Assembly (NCBI GenBank): GCA_003248965.1
Contig: QFQU01000012.1
Coordinates: forward strand, 62,001 to 126,000
Reading direction: 5' to 3'
Source of the DNA: Brevundimonas sp.
GTDB lineage: Bacteria > Pseudomonadota > Alphaproteobacteria > Caulobacterales > Caulobacteraceae
DNA: 64,000 bases
Shown here: piece after piece, positions 43,881 through 53,751 of the stretch
Layout of the letters: each line of letters starts with the position of its first letter
Numbering within the stretch: position 1 is the first letter of the stretch
Program-made: the position numbers and the translations under genes
The notes under the pieces: generated by a model
Databases searched by the model: none
What the model saw: the letters and a program-made list of their open reading frames with translations, nothing else
Told to the model about the DNA's origin: nothing

Positions 43881-45278
43881 ATGACGTGGCTTCCCCGATC
43901 TGCATCCCGTCTTCTGGCGGCGACGGCGGCGGGCCTTGCGGTCCTCCTCGTCGCCGGCCAGGCCTCGGCCCAGAGCCTGATCCGCGACACCGAGGTCGAG
44001 GGCATAATCCGCGAATGGGCGGACCCGGTCTTTTCGGCCATGGGCCTGAATCCGGCGGACATCGAGGTCCTGCTGGTGAATGACAACGATCTGAACGCCT
44101 TCGCCACGCGCGGACGAATCATGGGCGTCAACACCGGCCTGATCCTGCGGACCAAGACCCCCAACGAACTGCTGGGCGTGATGGCGCACGAGGCGGGGCA
44201 CATCAAGAACCGCCATACCCTCAGCGACGGCGCCCAGAACGCGGGCAAACAGCCCATGTTCATGACCATGGCCCTGGGCGCCCTGGCCATCGCGGCCGGC
44301 GCGCCGGACGCAGGCGTGGCCCTGCTGGGCTCCAGCCAGTATTTCGGAACCCTGGGCGCGCTTCGCTATCTCCAGGGTCAGGAAGGCGAGGCCGACCTGA
44401 CCGGCGCGCGGGGCCTGGAAGCGGCCGGGGAGTCGGGCGCGGGCCTGGTGTCATTCTTCGATAATTTCCGCTCGCAGGAGGTCTTCTCCGATGCGCGCCG
44501 CTATCCCTATTTCCGCAGCCACCCCCTGTCGGCCCAGCGGATCGAAAGCCTGCGCCGCTTCGTGCAAGAGCAGCCGCACTACGACCACCGCGACAGCCCC
44601 GAACGCCTGGCCCAGCACGCCCTGATCCTGGCCAAGATCCACGCCTTCATGGACCAGCCGACAGCGACCCTGCGGGACTATCCTTCGACCGATACGTCCC
44701 TGCCCGCCCGCTATGCGCGCGCCATCGCCTGGTATCGCGACGGCCAGACGGAAAAGGCCCTGACGGCAGTGGACGCCCTGATCGCCGGCGACCCGGACAA
44801 CCCCTATTTCCACGAACTGAAAGGCCAGATCCTGTTCGAGGAGGCCCGGCCGGCCGAGGCCATCGCCGCCCACCGCGAGGCGGTGCGCCTGAAGCCCGAC
44901 GCCCCGCTTCTGCGGATCAACCTGGCCCACGCCCTGATCGAGACCAACGACAAGGCCAATCTGGACGAGGCCATCGCCCAGTTGAAGCACGCGGTGGTGG
45001 CCGAAAAGGACAACACCCTGGCCTGGCGACTGCTGGCCCAGGCCTACGCCTCTCAAGGCAAGGAGGGCGAGGCGCGCCTGGCCTCGGCCGAATACTATTT
45101 CGCCGCCGGCGACGACAAACAGGCCACCCAGTTCGCCCTGCGCGCCCGCTCCATGCTGAATCCCAGTTCCATCGAATGGCGCCGCGCGGTGGACATCGTT
45201 CTGGCCTCGGGCGCCACGCCCGAAGACCTGCAGGACCTGGACCGGCGCGAGGCCGCGCGTCGCCCGACCCTCAACTGA
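43881..45278 (+). CDS. Periplasmic M48-family metalloprotease with TPR repeats (BepA-like)
   Basis: 465 residues from the ATG at 43881, with GGAG six bases upstream. A signal peptide ends near 'LLVAGQASAQS'. The zinc-metalloprotease motif is HEAGH at 103-107, followed by 'LRYLQGQEGEADLTGARGLEAAG' with the third ligand Glu. TPR-like helices fill the C-terminal half ('AIAWYRDGQTEKALTAVDALI', 'AHREAVRLKPDAPLLRINLA'). BepA-type proteins degrade or assist misassembled LptD and other barrel proteins. It is followed by a DsbA-like oxidoreductase, consistent with envelope quality control. Confidence 0.93.
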   Translation: MTWLPRSASRLLAATAAGLAVLLVAGQASAQSLIRDTEVEGIIREWADPVFSAMGLNPADIEVLLVNDNDLNAFATRGRIMGVNTGLILRTKTPNELLGVMAHEAGHIKNRHTLSDGAQNAGKQPMFMTMALGALAIAAGAPDAGVALLGSSQYFGTLGALRYLQGQEGEADLTGARGLEAAGESGAGLVSFFDNFRSQEVFSDARRYPYFRSHPLSAQRIESLRRFVQEQPHYDHRDSPERLAQHALILAKIHAFMDQPTATLRDYPSTDTSLPARYARAIAWYRDGQTEKALTAVDALIAGDPDNPYFHELKGQILFEEARPAEAIAAHREAVRLKPDAPLLRINLAHALIETNDKANLDEAIAQLKHAVVAEKDNTLAWRLLAQAYASQGKEGEARLASAEYYFAAGDDKQATQFALRARSMLNPSSIEWRRAVDIVLASGATPEDLQDLDRREAARRPTLN

Positions 45279-45305
45279 TCCCTTGTTTCGACGTCCGAGA
45301 GCTTC

Positions 45306-46094
45306 ATGACCGATCAAAATCCCGCGCCCCAGAACGCCCCCGCCGCCGCCCCAGCCGCCGCCAAGCCCGGCGGCCTCGGCGCCCGCGCCGGCTATCTGGC
45401 CCTGGGTCTGTCGGTCGTCGCCCTGGGCCTGGCCGCTGCGCCCTATTTCACAGGCGCCGGCGATGTGCGCGGCTATCTGCTGAAGCACCCCGAAGTCCTG
45501 CAGGAAGCCAGCGCGGCCCTGCAACAGAAGGAAGCCCAGGCCCGGGTGGACGAGATCAACCAGGCCGCCGCCGCCAACGCCGGCCTTTTGGCCCCCGACA
45601 GCCGGGATCCCAGTTTCGGCCCGGCCGACGCCAAGGTCACGGTGATCGAATTCTTCGACTTCCGCTGCCCCGGCTGCAAGGCGGTGGCCCACGACTATCG
45701 CGCCCTGATGGCCGCCCATCCCGAGGTGCGCTTCGTCTTCAAGGACTGGCCCATCCTGGACCGCGGCGAGGACGTCACCTCGCAATACGCCGCCCGCGCC
45801 GCCCTGGCCGCGCACCAGCAGGGCAAGTATCTGGAGGTCTACGACGCCCTGATGAACGCCCGCGCGCTCAGCATCGCCTCCATCGACCAGATCCTGGCCC
45901 AGCACGGCGTGGACATGACGCGCGCCAAGGCCGCCATCGCCGCGCCCGACACCACCCGCCACATCGCCGACATCCACACGACGGCCGCCGCCCTGCGCCT
46001 GCAAGGCACACCCAGCTTCTTCGTCAACGGCAAGGCCAGCGCCGGCATCGACCCCGCCGAGATCGGTCGGATGATCGAGGCGGCCAAACGTTAG
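45306..46094 (+). CDS. DsbA-family thiol-disulfide protein (Com1/ScsC-like)
   Basis: 262 residues. A Pro/Ala-rich start precedes one hydrophobic segment (about 30-50), probably an anchor or signal. A short helical dimerisation-like region ('LLKHPEVLQEASAALQQKEAQARVDEI') and a thioredoxin-fold DsbA domain follow. The active site is C-P-G-C at 121-124 ('FFDFRCPGCKAVAHDY'), and the cis-Pro loop is 'LQGTPSFFVNG'. Architecture is that of Com1/ScsC isomerase-like proteins. It follows the M48 protease by 27 bases. Confidence 0.92.
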   Translation: MTDQNPAPQNAPAAAPAAAKPGGLGARAGYLALGLSVVALGLAAAPYFTGAGDVRGYLLKHPEVLQEASAALQQKEAQARVDEINQAAAANAGLLAPDSRDPSFGPADAKVTVIEFFDFRCPGCKAVAHDYRALMAAHPEVRFVFKDWPILDRGEDVTSQYAARAALAAHQQGKYLEVYDALMNARALSIASIDQILAQHGVDMTRAKAAIAAPDTTRHIADIHTTAAALRLQGTPSFFVNGKASAGIDPAEIGRMIEAAKR

Positions 46095-46119
46095 GTCTCA
46101 TCGACAGTCAGAGTACGCC

Positions 46120-46247
46120 CGTCATTCCGGGGCGTCCCCAGGACGAACCCGGAACCCAGGAGGCGCGCAACCAGCGTAAGCCGCGTTTAGCCATTGGATG
46201 AGGCCCTGGGTTCCGGGTTCTTCGCTTCGCTCAGCCCCGGAATGACG
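46120..46247. repeat. Nested palindromic intergenic element between convergent genes
   Basis: Outer arms of 14 bases (46120-46133 and 46234-46247, CGTCATTCCGGGGC and its reverse complement) enclose inner arms of 16 bases (46146-46161 and 46205-46220). Both arm pairs are perfect. The element sits between the convergent DsbA-like and TPR genes, so it could end transcription from both sides. It differs in sequence from the repeat at 12128-12247. Confidence 0.85.
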
Positions 46248-46288
46248 TGTCAGGAACGTCGGACGCCTCTTTGCCCTAACCGAACACT

Positions 46289-48010
46289 TCAAGCCTCAGC
46301 CAGGCTCATCGCCCCGCCGATCCATTCGATGCCGGCGTGGCGCAGGGCGTCGTTGGCCGCCGCCTCGTCGCCCAGGGTCATCTGGGCCCGATAGAGGACG
46401 TAGTAGCTGTAGGGATCGTTGGGCCAGTCCTTCAGCAGCTCGCCGATCATGTCGCGCGCGCCCGCCGCATCGCCCGAGGCCAGCAGGGCCGCCGCAAGGC
46501 TGCGGCGCGTCGGATACCAGATCATCGGCGGATCGCCGCCTTCCGGCGCCATGGCCTGGATCGCGGCGGCCCGGCCGTAGGCGGCGACCGCTGCGGGATA
46601 GTCGCGGTCGATCATCGCCGCGCGGCCTTCCAGCACCTTCTGGAACAGTTCGGCGAAGCCCTTCTGCCGGTCCGCCATCGGTCCCTTGAAGACGCCCTGG
46701 GCCAACAGGGCGGCGATGGCCGTCGCCTCGGTCCGCACGGCCGCCGCATCGCCGCGCCGAGCCGCCGCCTCGCCCCGCGCATAGCGCCAGCCGACCCGCA
46801 TCAGGGGGCGTCCGGCGTCCGGTTCGGCCAGGACCGCCACCTGCCGCGCATCGCCGAACCGGCCGTAAAGGGCGTAGGCGTCGGCCGCCATGATCTGGCG
46901 ATAGGTCTGATAGGGGTCTTCGTCCGGCTTGGGCGCGGCCAGAAGCTCGGGATAGGTCTGCATGTACCAGTCGGCCAGTTCCAGCCCCCGCTCGACCCCG
47001 CCCGCCATCAAGGCGCCGCCCATGCCGAAATGGATGTTGTGGGCGTGCAGCCGCATGCCCTTGATCCCGCCGGGCGGCCCGACCAGCCGGTCGTAGGTCT
47101 TGTCCAGCGCCACGGCCTGGACGTTGGACATCATCGCGTCCTTGTAGCGGCCGACGCGATAGAAGGTGTGCGACGGCATATGCACCAGATGGCTGGCCCC
47201 CGGCGCCAGCAGGGCCAGCCGCTCGCCATAGGCCAGGGCGCGGTGCGGATCGTCCGACCATTCGGTCAGGTGAATATACAGGTGAATGGCGCCGGGATCG
47301 TTCGGCTTGACCTCCAGGGCGTGCTCCAGAATGGCCATGGCCCGCGTCACGGCCGGATCCGTCGCCTTGCCCTTGTCGTCCCACCAATCGTTCTCGGGCT
47401 TCAGCATCCAGGCGTCGGCCGTAATGGTCGCCACCGAGACGTCGTCGGGATGGCGCTTGGCGATCCGGTCCATGGCGCGGGCGAACCGGGTCGCCCGGCT
47501 CTTCTCGCCGCCCGAATAGCGCTGGATCAAGGCATCGATCATCTGGCGCTGCATCGGCGTCGCATCGCCCGCCAGTCGTCGCGCCTCGCGCGCCACGCGC
47601 AGGCCGGTCGCCAGCGAGTCCGGATCGGTCCCGCCGCCGTTCAGGTTCGGCCCGATGGCCCAGGCCTCGCCCCAGGCGCACATGCCGCAGCCGGGGTCCA
47701 GCATCCGCGCCTTGCGGAAGGCGCGCACCGATTCCGTGTGCTCGAACGCCCAGCGCAGCCGCACCCCATAGTCAAACCAGGCCTGGGCCTCCGGGTCGGC
47801 GGTGTCGACCTTGAACCCCTCGTCGCCGAAGCCAGGGACCATCACCATATCAGCCGTCGGCTGGACATCGCCGACCGCGCCCACCCGGCCGCATATCTGG
47901 GGATTGGCGATCAGGGCCAGGGTCGCCGCCGTCGCGGTCGCATCGGCCACCGCGACCGGCGCGATCAGACAGGCGACCGAAACCGTCGCGACCCACAAAC
48001 TCTTGCGCAT
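46289..48010 (-). CDS. Periplasmic TPR-repeat protein, function unknown
   Basis: 573 residues. A signal peptide is followed by 'YGVRLRWAFEHTESVRAFRKARMLDPGCGMCAWGEAWAIGPN', split in helices and containing a Cys pair. Helical TPR-like repeats continue to the end ('AILEHALEVKPNDPGAIHLY', 'LADWYMQTYPELL', 'LLKDWPNDPYSYYVLYRAQM'). Proteins of this layout are common in Caulobacterales and Xanthomonadales without assigned function. The absence of other domains suggests a scaffold or binding role. Confidence 0.8.
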   Translation of the reverse strand: MRKSLWVATVSVACLIAPVAVADATATAATLALIANPQICGRVGAVGDVQPTADMVMVPGFGDEGFKVDTADPEAQAWFDYGVRLRWAFEHTESVRAFRKARMLDPGCGMCAWGEAWAIGPNLNGGGTDPDSLATGLRVAREARRLAGDATPMQRQMIDALIQRYSGGEKSRATRFARAMDRIAKRHPDDVSVATITADAWMLKPENDWWDDKGKATDPAVTRAMAILEHALEVKPNDPGAIHLYIHLTEWSDDPHRALAYGERLALLAPGASHLVHMPSHTFYRVGRYKDAMMSNVQAVALDKTYDRLVGPPGGIKGMRLHAHNIHFGMGGALMAGGVERGLELADWYMQTYPELLAAPKPDEDPYQTYRQIMAADAYALYGRFGDARQVAVLAEPDAGRPLMRVGWRYARGEAAARRGDAAAVRTEATAIAALLAQGVFKGPMADRQKGFAELFQKVLEGRAAMIDRDYPAAVAAYGRAAAIQAMAPEGGDPPMIWYPTRRSLAAALLASGDAAGARDMIGELLKDWPNDPYSYYVLYRAQMTLGDEAAANDALRHAGIEWIGGAMSLAEA

Positions 48011-48076
48011 TGCCGCCTCCCCGCGTGTGCAAGGACATTGTGCGCTGAAATCGCCAGCGCGCCAATGCGCCGCCGA

Positions 48077-49321
48077 TCAGGGCCGGGTGACGGCCAAGGT
48101 GTCTTCGGGCCGACCGTCGCCGGCCGGCGCCGTCAAGCCCAGCATACGCGCCAGGAAGGGCTGAACATCCACGCTATCCAGATCGCTCAGACGACGTCCG
48201 GCGACCACGCCCGGCCCGTGGGCGATGAAGACCGCCGCCATCTCGGGCGCCTGATTGTCATAGCCGTGCGCCCCGCCCGCCCGGGTCACAGGCCGGTCGC
48301 GCGTCGCCGTCAGCCAGCCGGTCTCGACCAGGCAGACGATCTGTCCCACGCGCGGGTTGGAGCCATAGACGAGGCGCGCGGGCACGTCGGCCTTGTTCCA
48401 GCATTCCATGTGCGGATGCCGGCCGACCAGCTTCTGCTGCACCTCCGCCTCGCGACCGAGCGCCGGATCGGCCGTCAGCACCGCCCCGCCATAGCCGATC
48501 TTCAGCGCCGCCGGGTCGATGATGTCGTCCAGCCAAATCACCCGGTCGGGCGAGGTCGCCGCCATGCCGTGATCGGACACCACCACCAGCATCGTCCGGT
48601 CGTACAGCCCCCTGGCCTTCAGCCCGTCGATCAACCGCCCGATCGACGCATCCACCGAGGCCACGGCCGCGCGCGTTTCCGGCGCATCCGGCCCATAGTG
48701 GTGGCCGGCGGTGTCGACGATGTCGAAATACAGGGTCTCCAGCTTGGGCCGCTGGTCCGTCGGCAGATCCAGCCATGACAGCACACGGTCCACCCGCGCG
48801 TCGCCCGGCATTCTCTGGTCGAAGGGCGCCCACTGGCTGGGGCGCACGCCGTGGATCTCGACCTCCGATCCCGGCCAGAACATGGTCCCGGTGCGCATCC
48901 CCGCCTTCTCGGCCGTGACCCAGATCGGTTCGCCCTGATCCCAGAAGCCGCTTTCCTTGCTGGCCATGGTGAAGACGCCGAGCCGCGCGTCGGTGAACCG
49001 GTTGGCCACCACCCCGTGATGGTCGGGATGCAGCCCCGTCACCAGCGTATAGTGGTTGGGAAAGGTCACGCTGGGGAACGACGGCCGCATCGGCCCGAAC
49101 GCGCCCCCGGCGACCAGGCCGTCCAGCACCGGCGTCTGCCCCTTGCCCAGATAGTCCGGCCGGAAGCCGTCGATGGAGATCAGGATCACCCGATCCGGCA
49201 AGGCCGCCTGAACCGTCGAATCGACCACAGCCTGCGGCTTCTGCACAGGCGGGGTTCCAGCGCAGGACGACAGGGCGATGGCGCCGGCGGCGATCAGACC
49301 GGCAAGCGGGAAACGGAACAT
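48077..49321 (-). CDS. Lipoprotein ectonucleotide pyrophosphatase/phosphodiesterase (alkaline phosphatase superfamily)
   Basis: 414 residues from the ATG at 49321; the long upstream frame overlaps a divergent gene and is rejected. The lipobox is 'IALSSC'. Catalytic features of NPP enzymes are 'ILISIDGFRPDYL' (metal Asp), 'SFPSVTFPNHYTLVTGLHPDHHG' split around the Thr nucleophile, 'DTAGHHYGPDAPET' and 'VVSDHGMA'. It probably hydrolyses nucleotide or phosphodiester substrates in the periplasm to recover phosphate. It lies 66 bases upstream of the TPR gene on the same strand. Confidence 0.92.
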   Translation of the reverse strand: MFRFPLAGLIAAGAIALSSCAGTPPVQKPQAVVDSTVQAALPDRVILISIDGFRPDYLGKGQTPVLDGLVAGGAFGPMRPSFPSVTFPNHYTLVTGLHPDHHGVVANRFTDARLGVFTMASKESGFWDQGEPIWVTAEKAGMRTGTMFWPGSEVEIHGVRPSQWAPFDQRMPGDARVDRVLSWLDLPTDQRPKLETLYFDIVDTAGHHYGPDAPETRAAVASVDASIGRLIDGLKARGLYDRTMLVVVSDHGMAATSPDRVIWLDDIIDPAALKIGYGGAVLTADPALGREAEVQQKLVGRHPHMECWNKADVPARLVYGSNPRVGQIVCLVETGWLTATRDRPVTRAGGAHGYDNQAPEMAAVFIAHGPGVVAGRRLSDLDSVDVQPFLARMLGLTAPAGDGRPEDTLAVTRP

Positions 49322-49420
49322 GGGCAACCTCGAATGCGATACGAAACGATTGCCTAAACTTAATGCGCGACAGGCGCACGACGGCTTGTGGGAACGACGT
49401 TCTCGCGCCAAGCTTGCATC

Positions 49421-50347
49421 ATGGACACCGTCATTGAAATCCGCGACCTGACCAAGACCTATGGGGCGGTGAAGGCCCTGGACGGTCTGACCCTGTCGAT
49501 CCCGCGCGGCGGGGTCTATGGAATTCTCGGGCCGAACGGAGCGGGCAAGTCCACCCTGTTCCGCACCCTGCTGGGCCTGATCAGCCCGACCAGCGGCGAG
49601 GCGACCGTCATGGGCGGACGCATCGGCGACCCGGCCGCCACCCGGCGCATGGGCTCGATGATCGAGACGCCGCGCTTTCCGCCCTTCATGACCGCCCGCC
49701 AGGTGCTGGAATGGCTGGCCCGCGCCCACGGCGGCGTTCCGGCCCAGGAGATCGACGGCTGGCTGGCCCGGGTGGGCCTGACCGAGGCGGCGAACCGCAA
49801 GGTGCGCGGCTTTTCGGTCGGCATGCTGCAACGCCTGGGCGTCGCCGCCGCCCTGATGACCAAGCCCGACCTTGTCATCCTGGACGAGCCGACCAGCGGC
49901 ATGGACCCGCCCGGCATCCAGGAGATGCGCGCCCTGATCCGCAGCCTGGCCGACGACGACGGCGTGACCATCATCCTGGCCAGCCACCAACTTCAGGAAG
50001 TCCAGCGCGTCTGCGACCGCGTCGCCATCTTCAACAAGGGCCGAGTCATCACCGAGGGCCGGGTCTCGGACCTGACGGCGTCCGGCGAACGGCTTCGCCT
50101 GGCGGTCACGCCCCTGGCCAAGGCCCTGGGTGTCCTGGGCGAGCGCGCCAGTCTGGACGGCGACGCCCTGGTGGCCGCCATCGCCCGGTCGGAGACCCCG
50201 GCCGTCATCCGTGCCCTGGTCGAGGCCGGGGTGGAGATCGAAGAGGCCCGCTGGATCGGGGCCGACCTGGAGGACGTCTTCATGACCGAGACCGGCTGGA
50301 CCGGCGTGCAGACCGGCGCCGCCAAGGGGGCCGCCCATGCTGGTTGA
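49421..50347 (+). CDS. ABC transporter ATP-binding protein
   Basis: 308 residues from the ATG at 49421. Walker A is 'GPNGAGKSTLFRTLLG', the signature is 'GFSVGMLQRLGVA' (a BcrA/CcmA-like variant), and Walker B is 'LVILDEPTSGMDPPG'. A C-terminal extension (about 220-308) is typical of drug/bacteriocin-type exporters. It overlaps the permease gene by 11 bases. Substrate is not evident. Confidence 0.93.
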   Translation: MDTVIEIRDLTKTYGAVKALDGLTLSIPRGGVYGILGPNGAGKSTLFRTLLGLISPTSGEATVMGGRIGDPAATRRMGSMIETPRFPPFMTARQVLEWLARAHGGVPAQEIDGWLARVGLTEAANRKVRGFSVGMLQRLGVAAALMTKPDLVILDEPTSGMDPPGIQEMRALIRSLADDDGVTIILASHQLQEVQRVCDRVAIFNKGRVITEGRVSDLTASGERLRLAVTPLAKALGVLGERASLDGDALVAAIARSETPAVIRALVEAGVEIEEARWIGADLEDVFMTETGWTGVQTGAAKGAAHAG

Positions 50348-51197
50348 TGCGATCCGCGCCGAATCCTATCGCCTGTCCAAGAACCGGACGGCCCTGTTCT
50401 GGAGCCTGCTGTTCGTGCCGGTGGTCGGCCTTCTGATCTCGACGGCGACCTTCATCTTCGCCAAGGCCAATGAGGCCAAGCTGGCGGGCAAGCTGCCGCC
50501 CGAGCTGGGTCTGAACGCCTCCCCGCTAGACCTGGGCGCGGGTCTGGTTTCCAGCGCGGCCGAGTTCGCCAATCCGGCGGTGCTGATGTTCGTGCTGATC
50601 GGCGCGGCGACGATCTTCGCTGGCGATTATCGCTGGGAGACATGGCGCCTGACCACGGCCCGCAACAGTCGGCCCAACCTGTTGCTGGGCAAGGTCGTTG
50701 TGGTGGTCGGCCTGACCATCGCCGCCACGGTCGCGGTGCTGATCGGCGACATCGCCTCCAACCTGATCAAGGCGATGGTGTTCAAGCGCGCCCTGACCTT
50801 CAGCCTGACCGGCGGCCAACTGGCCGACCTGGCCTGGCTGACCCTGTTGGGCTGGGGCCGCATCGTCCAGTTCGTCATGCTGGGCCTGTTGGCGGCGGTG
50901 ATGACGCGGTCGCTGTTGGCGGCCCTGTTCGTGCCGATGGTCGTCGGAATCGGGCAGTTCTTCCTGCCCAATCTTCTGGCCTCCATGGGCGTCTCGCCGG
51001 AAGGGTGGCTGATGCCGCTTCTGACGCCCGGCATGGCCGCCGATCTGTTGAAGGCCGTGATCCACGGCGGTCCGACCGCCGGGAGCCTGCCGCCCCAAGC
51101 GCTCGCCAAGGGTCTGCTGGGTCTTGGCCTGTGGACCGGGGTTCCCCTGATCGGCGCCATCGTCTGGTTCCAGCGCCAGGATCTGTCCAAGGAATAG
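50337..51197 (+). CDS. ABC transporter permease (ABC-2 type)
   Basis: 286 residues with about six hydrophobic segments: 'LFWSLLFVPVVGLLISTATF', 'FVLIGAATIFAGD', 'VVVVGLTIAATVAVLIGD', 'IVQFVMLGLLAAVM', 'ALFVPMVVGIGQFF' and 'LLGLGLWTGVPLIGAIVWF'. 'GDYRWETWRLTTARNSRPNLLLG' is a motif of ABC-2 permeases paired with BcrA-like ATPases. It is translationally coupled to the ATPase gene. Confidence 0.9.
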   Translation: MLVDAIRAESYRLSKNRTALFWSLLFVPVVGLLISTATFIFAKANEAKLAGKLPPELGLNASPLDLGAGLVSSAAEFANPAVLMFVLIGAATIFAGDYRWETWRLTTARNSRPNLLLGKVVVVVGLTIAATVAVLIGDIASNLIKAMVFKRALTFSLTGGQLADLAWLTLLGWGRIVQFVMLGLLAAVMTRSLLAALFVPMVVGIGQFFLPNLLASMGVSPEGWLMPLLTPGMAADLLKAVIHGGPTAGSLPPQALAKGLLGLGLWTGVPLIGAIVWFQRQDLSKE

Positions 51198-51291
51198 GCC
51201 TGGAGCCGCTCTCCATAAACTGTCGGCCCGCGCATGGGGCGTGGGCCGCGTCGGCAGGCGGGGAAGAAGCCGACCGCGACACCCCTCTTGT

Positions 51292-51317
51292 GGAACCTCG
51301 GCGCTCCTGATCGGGTT
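51292..51317 (+). promoter_or_regulatory. Possible EcfG-type (general stress) promoter for poxB
   Basis: GGAAC at 51292-51296, 17 bases, then GGTT at 51314-51317, against the alphaproteobacterial EcfG consensus GGAAC-N16/17-CGTT (one mismatch). It would start transcription about 70 bases before the poxB ATG, which has AAGGGA as its ribosome site (51380-51385). Found by eye only. Confidence 0.35.
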
Positions 51318-51392
51318 TAGTGCTCAAGCGTAGCGGTATCGGGGCGGCCTCCCCCTGCCCCGTCGCGGCGCCTCACCGAAAGGGATGTCCGC

Positions 51393-53141
51393 ATGAGCCT
51401 GTTGTCTCGCAAATCCGCGCCGCGCACCGTAGCCGATCTGATCGTCGCCACCCTGCACAACGCCGGCGTCCAGCGTATCTGGGGCGTGACGGGCGACAGT
51501 CTGAACGGTCTGAACGACAGCCTGCTGCGCTCGGGCGAGATCGACTGGATGCATGTCCGCCATGAAGAGGTCGCCGCCTTCGCCGCCGGCGCCGAGGCGG
51601 CCTTGACCGGCGATCTGGCCGTCTGCGCCGGCAGCTGCGGGCCGGGCAATCTGCACCTGATCAACGGCCTGTACGACTGTCAGCGCAACCATGTGCCGGT
51701 CCTGGCCATCGCCGCCCATATTCCGTCCAGCGAGATCGGCCTCAGCTACTTCCAGGAAACCCATCCGACCGAACTGTTCCGCGAGTGCAGCCATTTCTGC
51801 GAGATGGTTCAGGACGCCCGCCAGATGCCCGAGATCCTGCACCGGGCCATGCGCACCGCCATCGGCAAGAAGGGCGTTGCGGTCCTGGTCATTCCCGGCG
51901 ACGTGTCGTTGCAGGCCGTGCCGGACGGCGCCTCGGCCGACTGGCCGCCCCTGGCCCAGCCGCGCCTGTCGCCCGCCCACGGCGCAGTCGAGCAGTTGGC
52001 CGACATCCTCAACGACTCAAAGGCCGTGACCCTGCTGTGCGGCTCGGGCGTCGCCGGGGCTCATGACGAGGTCGTGGCCCTGTCCCAGGTCTTGAAGGCG
52101 CCGATCGTCCACGCCTTTCGCGGCAAGGAGTGGATCGAATGGGACAATCCCAACGATGTCGGCATGACCGGCCTGATCGGCTTCTCGTCCGGCTATCATG
52201 CGATGATGGAGTGCGACACCCTGCTGATGCTGGGCACTGACTTCCCCTATCGCAACTTCTATCCGACAAAGGCGCGGATCGTTCAGGTGGACAGCGACCC
52301 CGGCGCCCTGGGCCGTCGCGCCCCGCTGGCCCTGGGCGTGGTCGGCGACGTGCGCGAAACGATCGCGGCCCTGACGCCTCGGCTGGACCATGATCGTAAC
52401 GACAGCTTCCTGAACGCGGCGCGCAAACACTATGTCGAAGCGCGCAAGGGTCTGGACGAACTGGCGACACCACGCTACGGCGACCAGCCCCTGCATCCCC
52501 AGTTCGTGGCCAGGACGCTGGACGCCGTAGCGGCGGACGACGCCGTGTTCACCGTCGATGTCGGCACGCCGGCCGTCTGGGCCGCTCGCTATCTGAGGAT
52601 GAACGGGCGGCGGAGGCTTATCGGCTCGTTCAACCATGGCTCGATGGCCAACGCCCTGCCCCAGGCCCTGGGCGCCAAGGCGGCGATGCCCGAGCGGCAG
52701 GTCGTGTCCTTGTCCGGCGACGGCGGCCTGACCATGCTGATGGGCGACCTGCTGACCGCCGTGCAGATGAAGCTGCCGATCAAGATCGTCGTCTTCAACA
52801 ACGGCACTCTGGGCTTTGTGGAGCTGGAGCAGAAGGCCGCCGGCTATCTGGACGCCAATGTCGATCTGCAGAACCCGGACTTCGCGGCCGTCGCGCGCGA
52901 CATCGGCTTCTTCGGCGTGCGCGTCACACGATCGGACGCCCTGGAGGACGCCCTGCGGCAGGCCCTGGCCCATGACGGCCCGGCGCTGGTCGATGTCGTC
53001 ACCGCTCGCCAGGAACTGGCTATGCCGCCCAAGATCAAGGCCGAACAGGCCAAGGGCTTCAGCCTGTTCGCCATGCGCGCGGTGATGAGCGGACGTGGCG
53101 ACGAACTGGTCGAACTGGCCCGGACCAACCTGCTGCGCTGA
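51393..53141 (+). CDS. poxB: ThDP-dependent pyruvate dehydrogenase (quinone)/pyruvate oxidase, PoxB-like
   Basis: 582 residues. N-terminal ThDP pyrimidine domain has the Glu in '[20 protein letters not shown]'; '[17 protein letters not shown]' follows. A central FAD-type domain (about 190-340) has '[18 protein letters not shown]'. The C-terminal ThDP motif is '[19 protein letters not shown]...NNGTLGF' in two parts. The sequence style fits PoxB, which decarboxylates pyruvate to acetate and CO2 and passes electrons to ubiquinone at the membrane. A possible stress promoter precedes it and a strong terminator follows. Acetolactate synthase is less likely. Confidence 0.9.
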   Translation: MSLLSRKSAPRTVADLIVATLHNAGVQRIWGVTGDSLNGLNDSLLRSGEIDWMHVRHEEVAAFAAGAEAALTGDLAVCAGSCGPGNLHLINGLYDCQRNHVPVLAIAAHIPSSEIGLSYFQETHPTELFRECSHFCEMVQDARQMPEILHRAMRTAIGKKGVAVLVIPGDVSLQAVPDGASADWPPLAQPRLSPAHGAVEQLADILNDSKAVTLLCGSGVAGAHDEVVALSQVLKAPIVHAFRGKEWIEWDNPNDVGMTGLIGFSSGYHAMMECDTLLMLGTDFPYRNFYPTKARIVQVDSDPGALGRRAPLALGVVGDVRETIAALTPRLDHDRNDSFLNAARKHYVEARKGLDELATPRYGDQPLHPQFVARTLDAVAADDAVFTVDVGTPAVWAARYLRMNGRRRLIGSFNHGSMANALPQALGAKAAMPERQVVSLSGDGGLTMLMGDLLTAVQMKLPIKIVVFNNGTLGFVELEQKAAGYLDANVDLQNPDFAAVARDIGFFGVRVTRSDALEDALRQALAHDGPALVDVVTARQELAMPPKIKAEQAKGFSLFAMRAVMSGRGDELVELARTNLLR

Positions 53142-53160
53142 GCCCGTCTGCGACCAAGCA

Positions 53161-53193
53161 AAAGGGCGGCCGGATCGCTCCGGCCGCCCTTTC
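53161..53193. terminator. Bidirectional intrinsic terminator between poxB and rplQ
   Basis: A perfect 14-bp GC-rich stem (AAAGGGCGGCCGGA at 53161-53174 and its complement at 53179-53192) with a TCGC tetraloop, flanked by A-rich bases to the left and T-rich bases to the right. It lies between poxB (+) and rplQ (-), and would end both units, including the whole ribosomal protein operon. Confidence 0.9.
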
Positions 53194-53222
53194 GGCGTTC
53201 AGTCTCGCTAGAGACGAGAGGC

Positions 53223-53642
53223 TTAGGCCTCGTCGTCGCCTTCGTAGGCCAGGACCGGACCAGAGTCCTTTCCCTTGGCTTCGACGTCGCGGTCGACGAA
53301 CTCGATCACGGCCATCGGGGCGTTGTCGCCGTGGCGGAAGCCCGCCTTCATGATGCGGATATAGCCGCCGTTACGTTCGGCGTAACGCGGGCCGAGCGTT
53401 TCGAACAGCTTGCCGACCTGCGGCACGTCGCGGACCTGGCTGATGGCCTGACGACGCGCGTGCAGATCGCCCTTCTTGGCCAGCGTGACCAGCTTCTCGA
53501 CGAAGGGACGCAGTTCCTTGGCCTTGGGCAGGGTCGTGGTGATTTGCTCGTGCTTGATCAGCGAGGCGGCCATGTTGGCGAACATGGCGGTGCGGTGGCT
53601 GGTCGTGCGACCGAGTTTACGATGGGCGGCGCCGTGGCGCAT
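53223..53642 (-). CDS. rplQ: 50S ribosomal protein L17
   Basis: 139 residues: '[21 protein letters not shown]' without its last residue is the L17 start, followed by '[23 protein letters not shown]' in helices. A C-terminal extension of about 20 acidic residues is common in alphaproteobacteria. L17 sits near the exit tunnel rim. Last gene of the alpha operon, right before the terminator. Confidence 0.98.
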   Translation of the reverse strand: MRHGAAHRKLGRTTSHRTAMFANMAASLIKHEQITTTLPKAKELRPFVEKLVTLAKKGDLHARRQAISQVRDVPQVGKLFETLGPRYAERNGGYIRIMKAGFRHGDNAPMAVIEFVDRDVEAKGKDSGPVLAYEGDDEA

Positions 53643-53751
53643 CTGGGTCTCTCCTACTCCGGGCCCGGTATCTCCTGATCGGAGACCTAGGCCCGTAATC
53701 TTCTAACCGCCCCGACATTCTCCCCGAGAGGAGACGGGCGGAGGGTTGAAC

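Noticed and set aside
46337..48778. 813-codon plus-strand frame over the TPR and phosphodiesterase genes
   Set aside because: Shadow composition only; the minus-strand genes have signal peptides and motifs.
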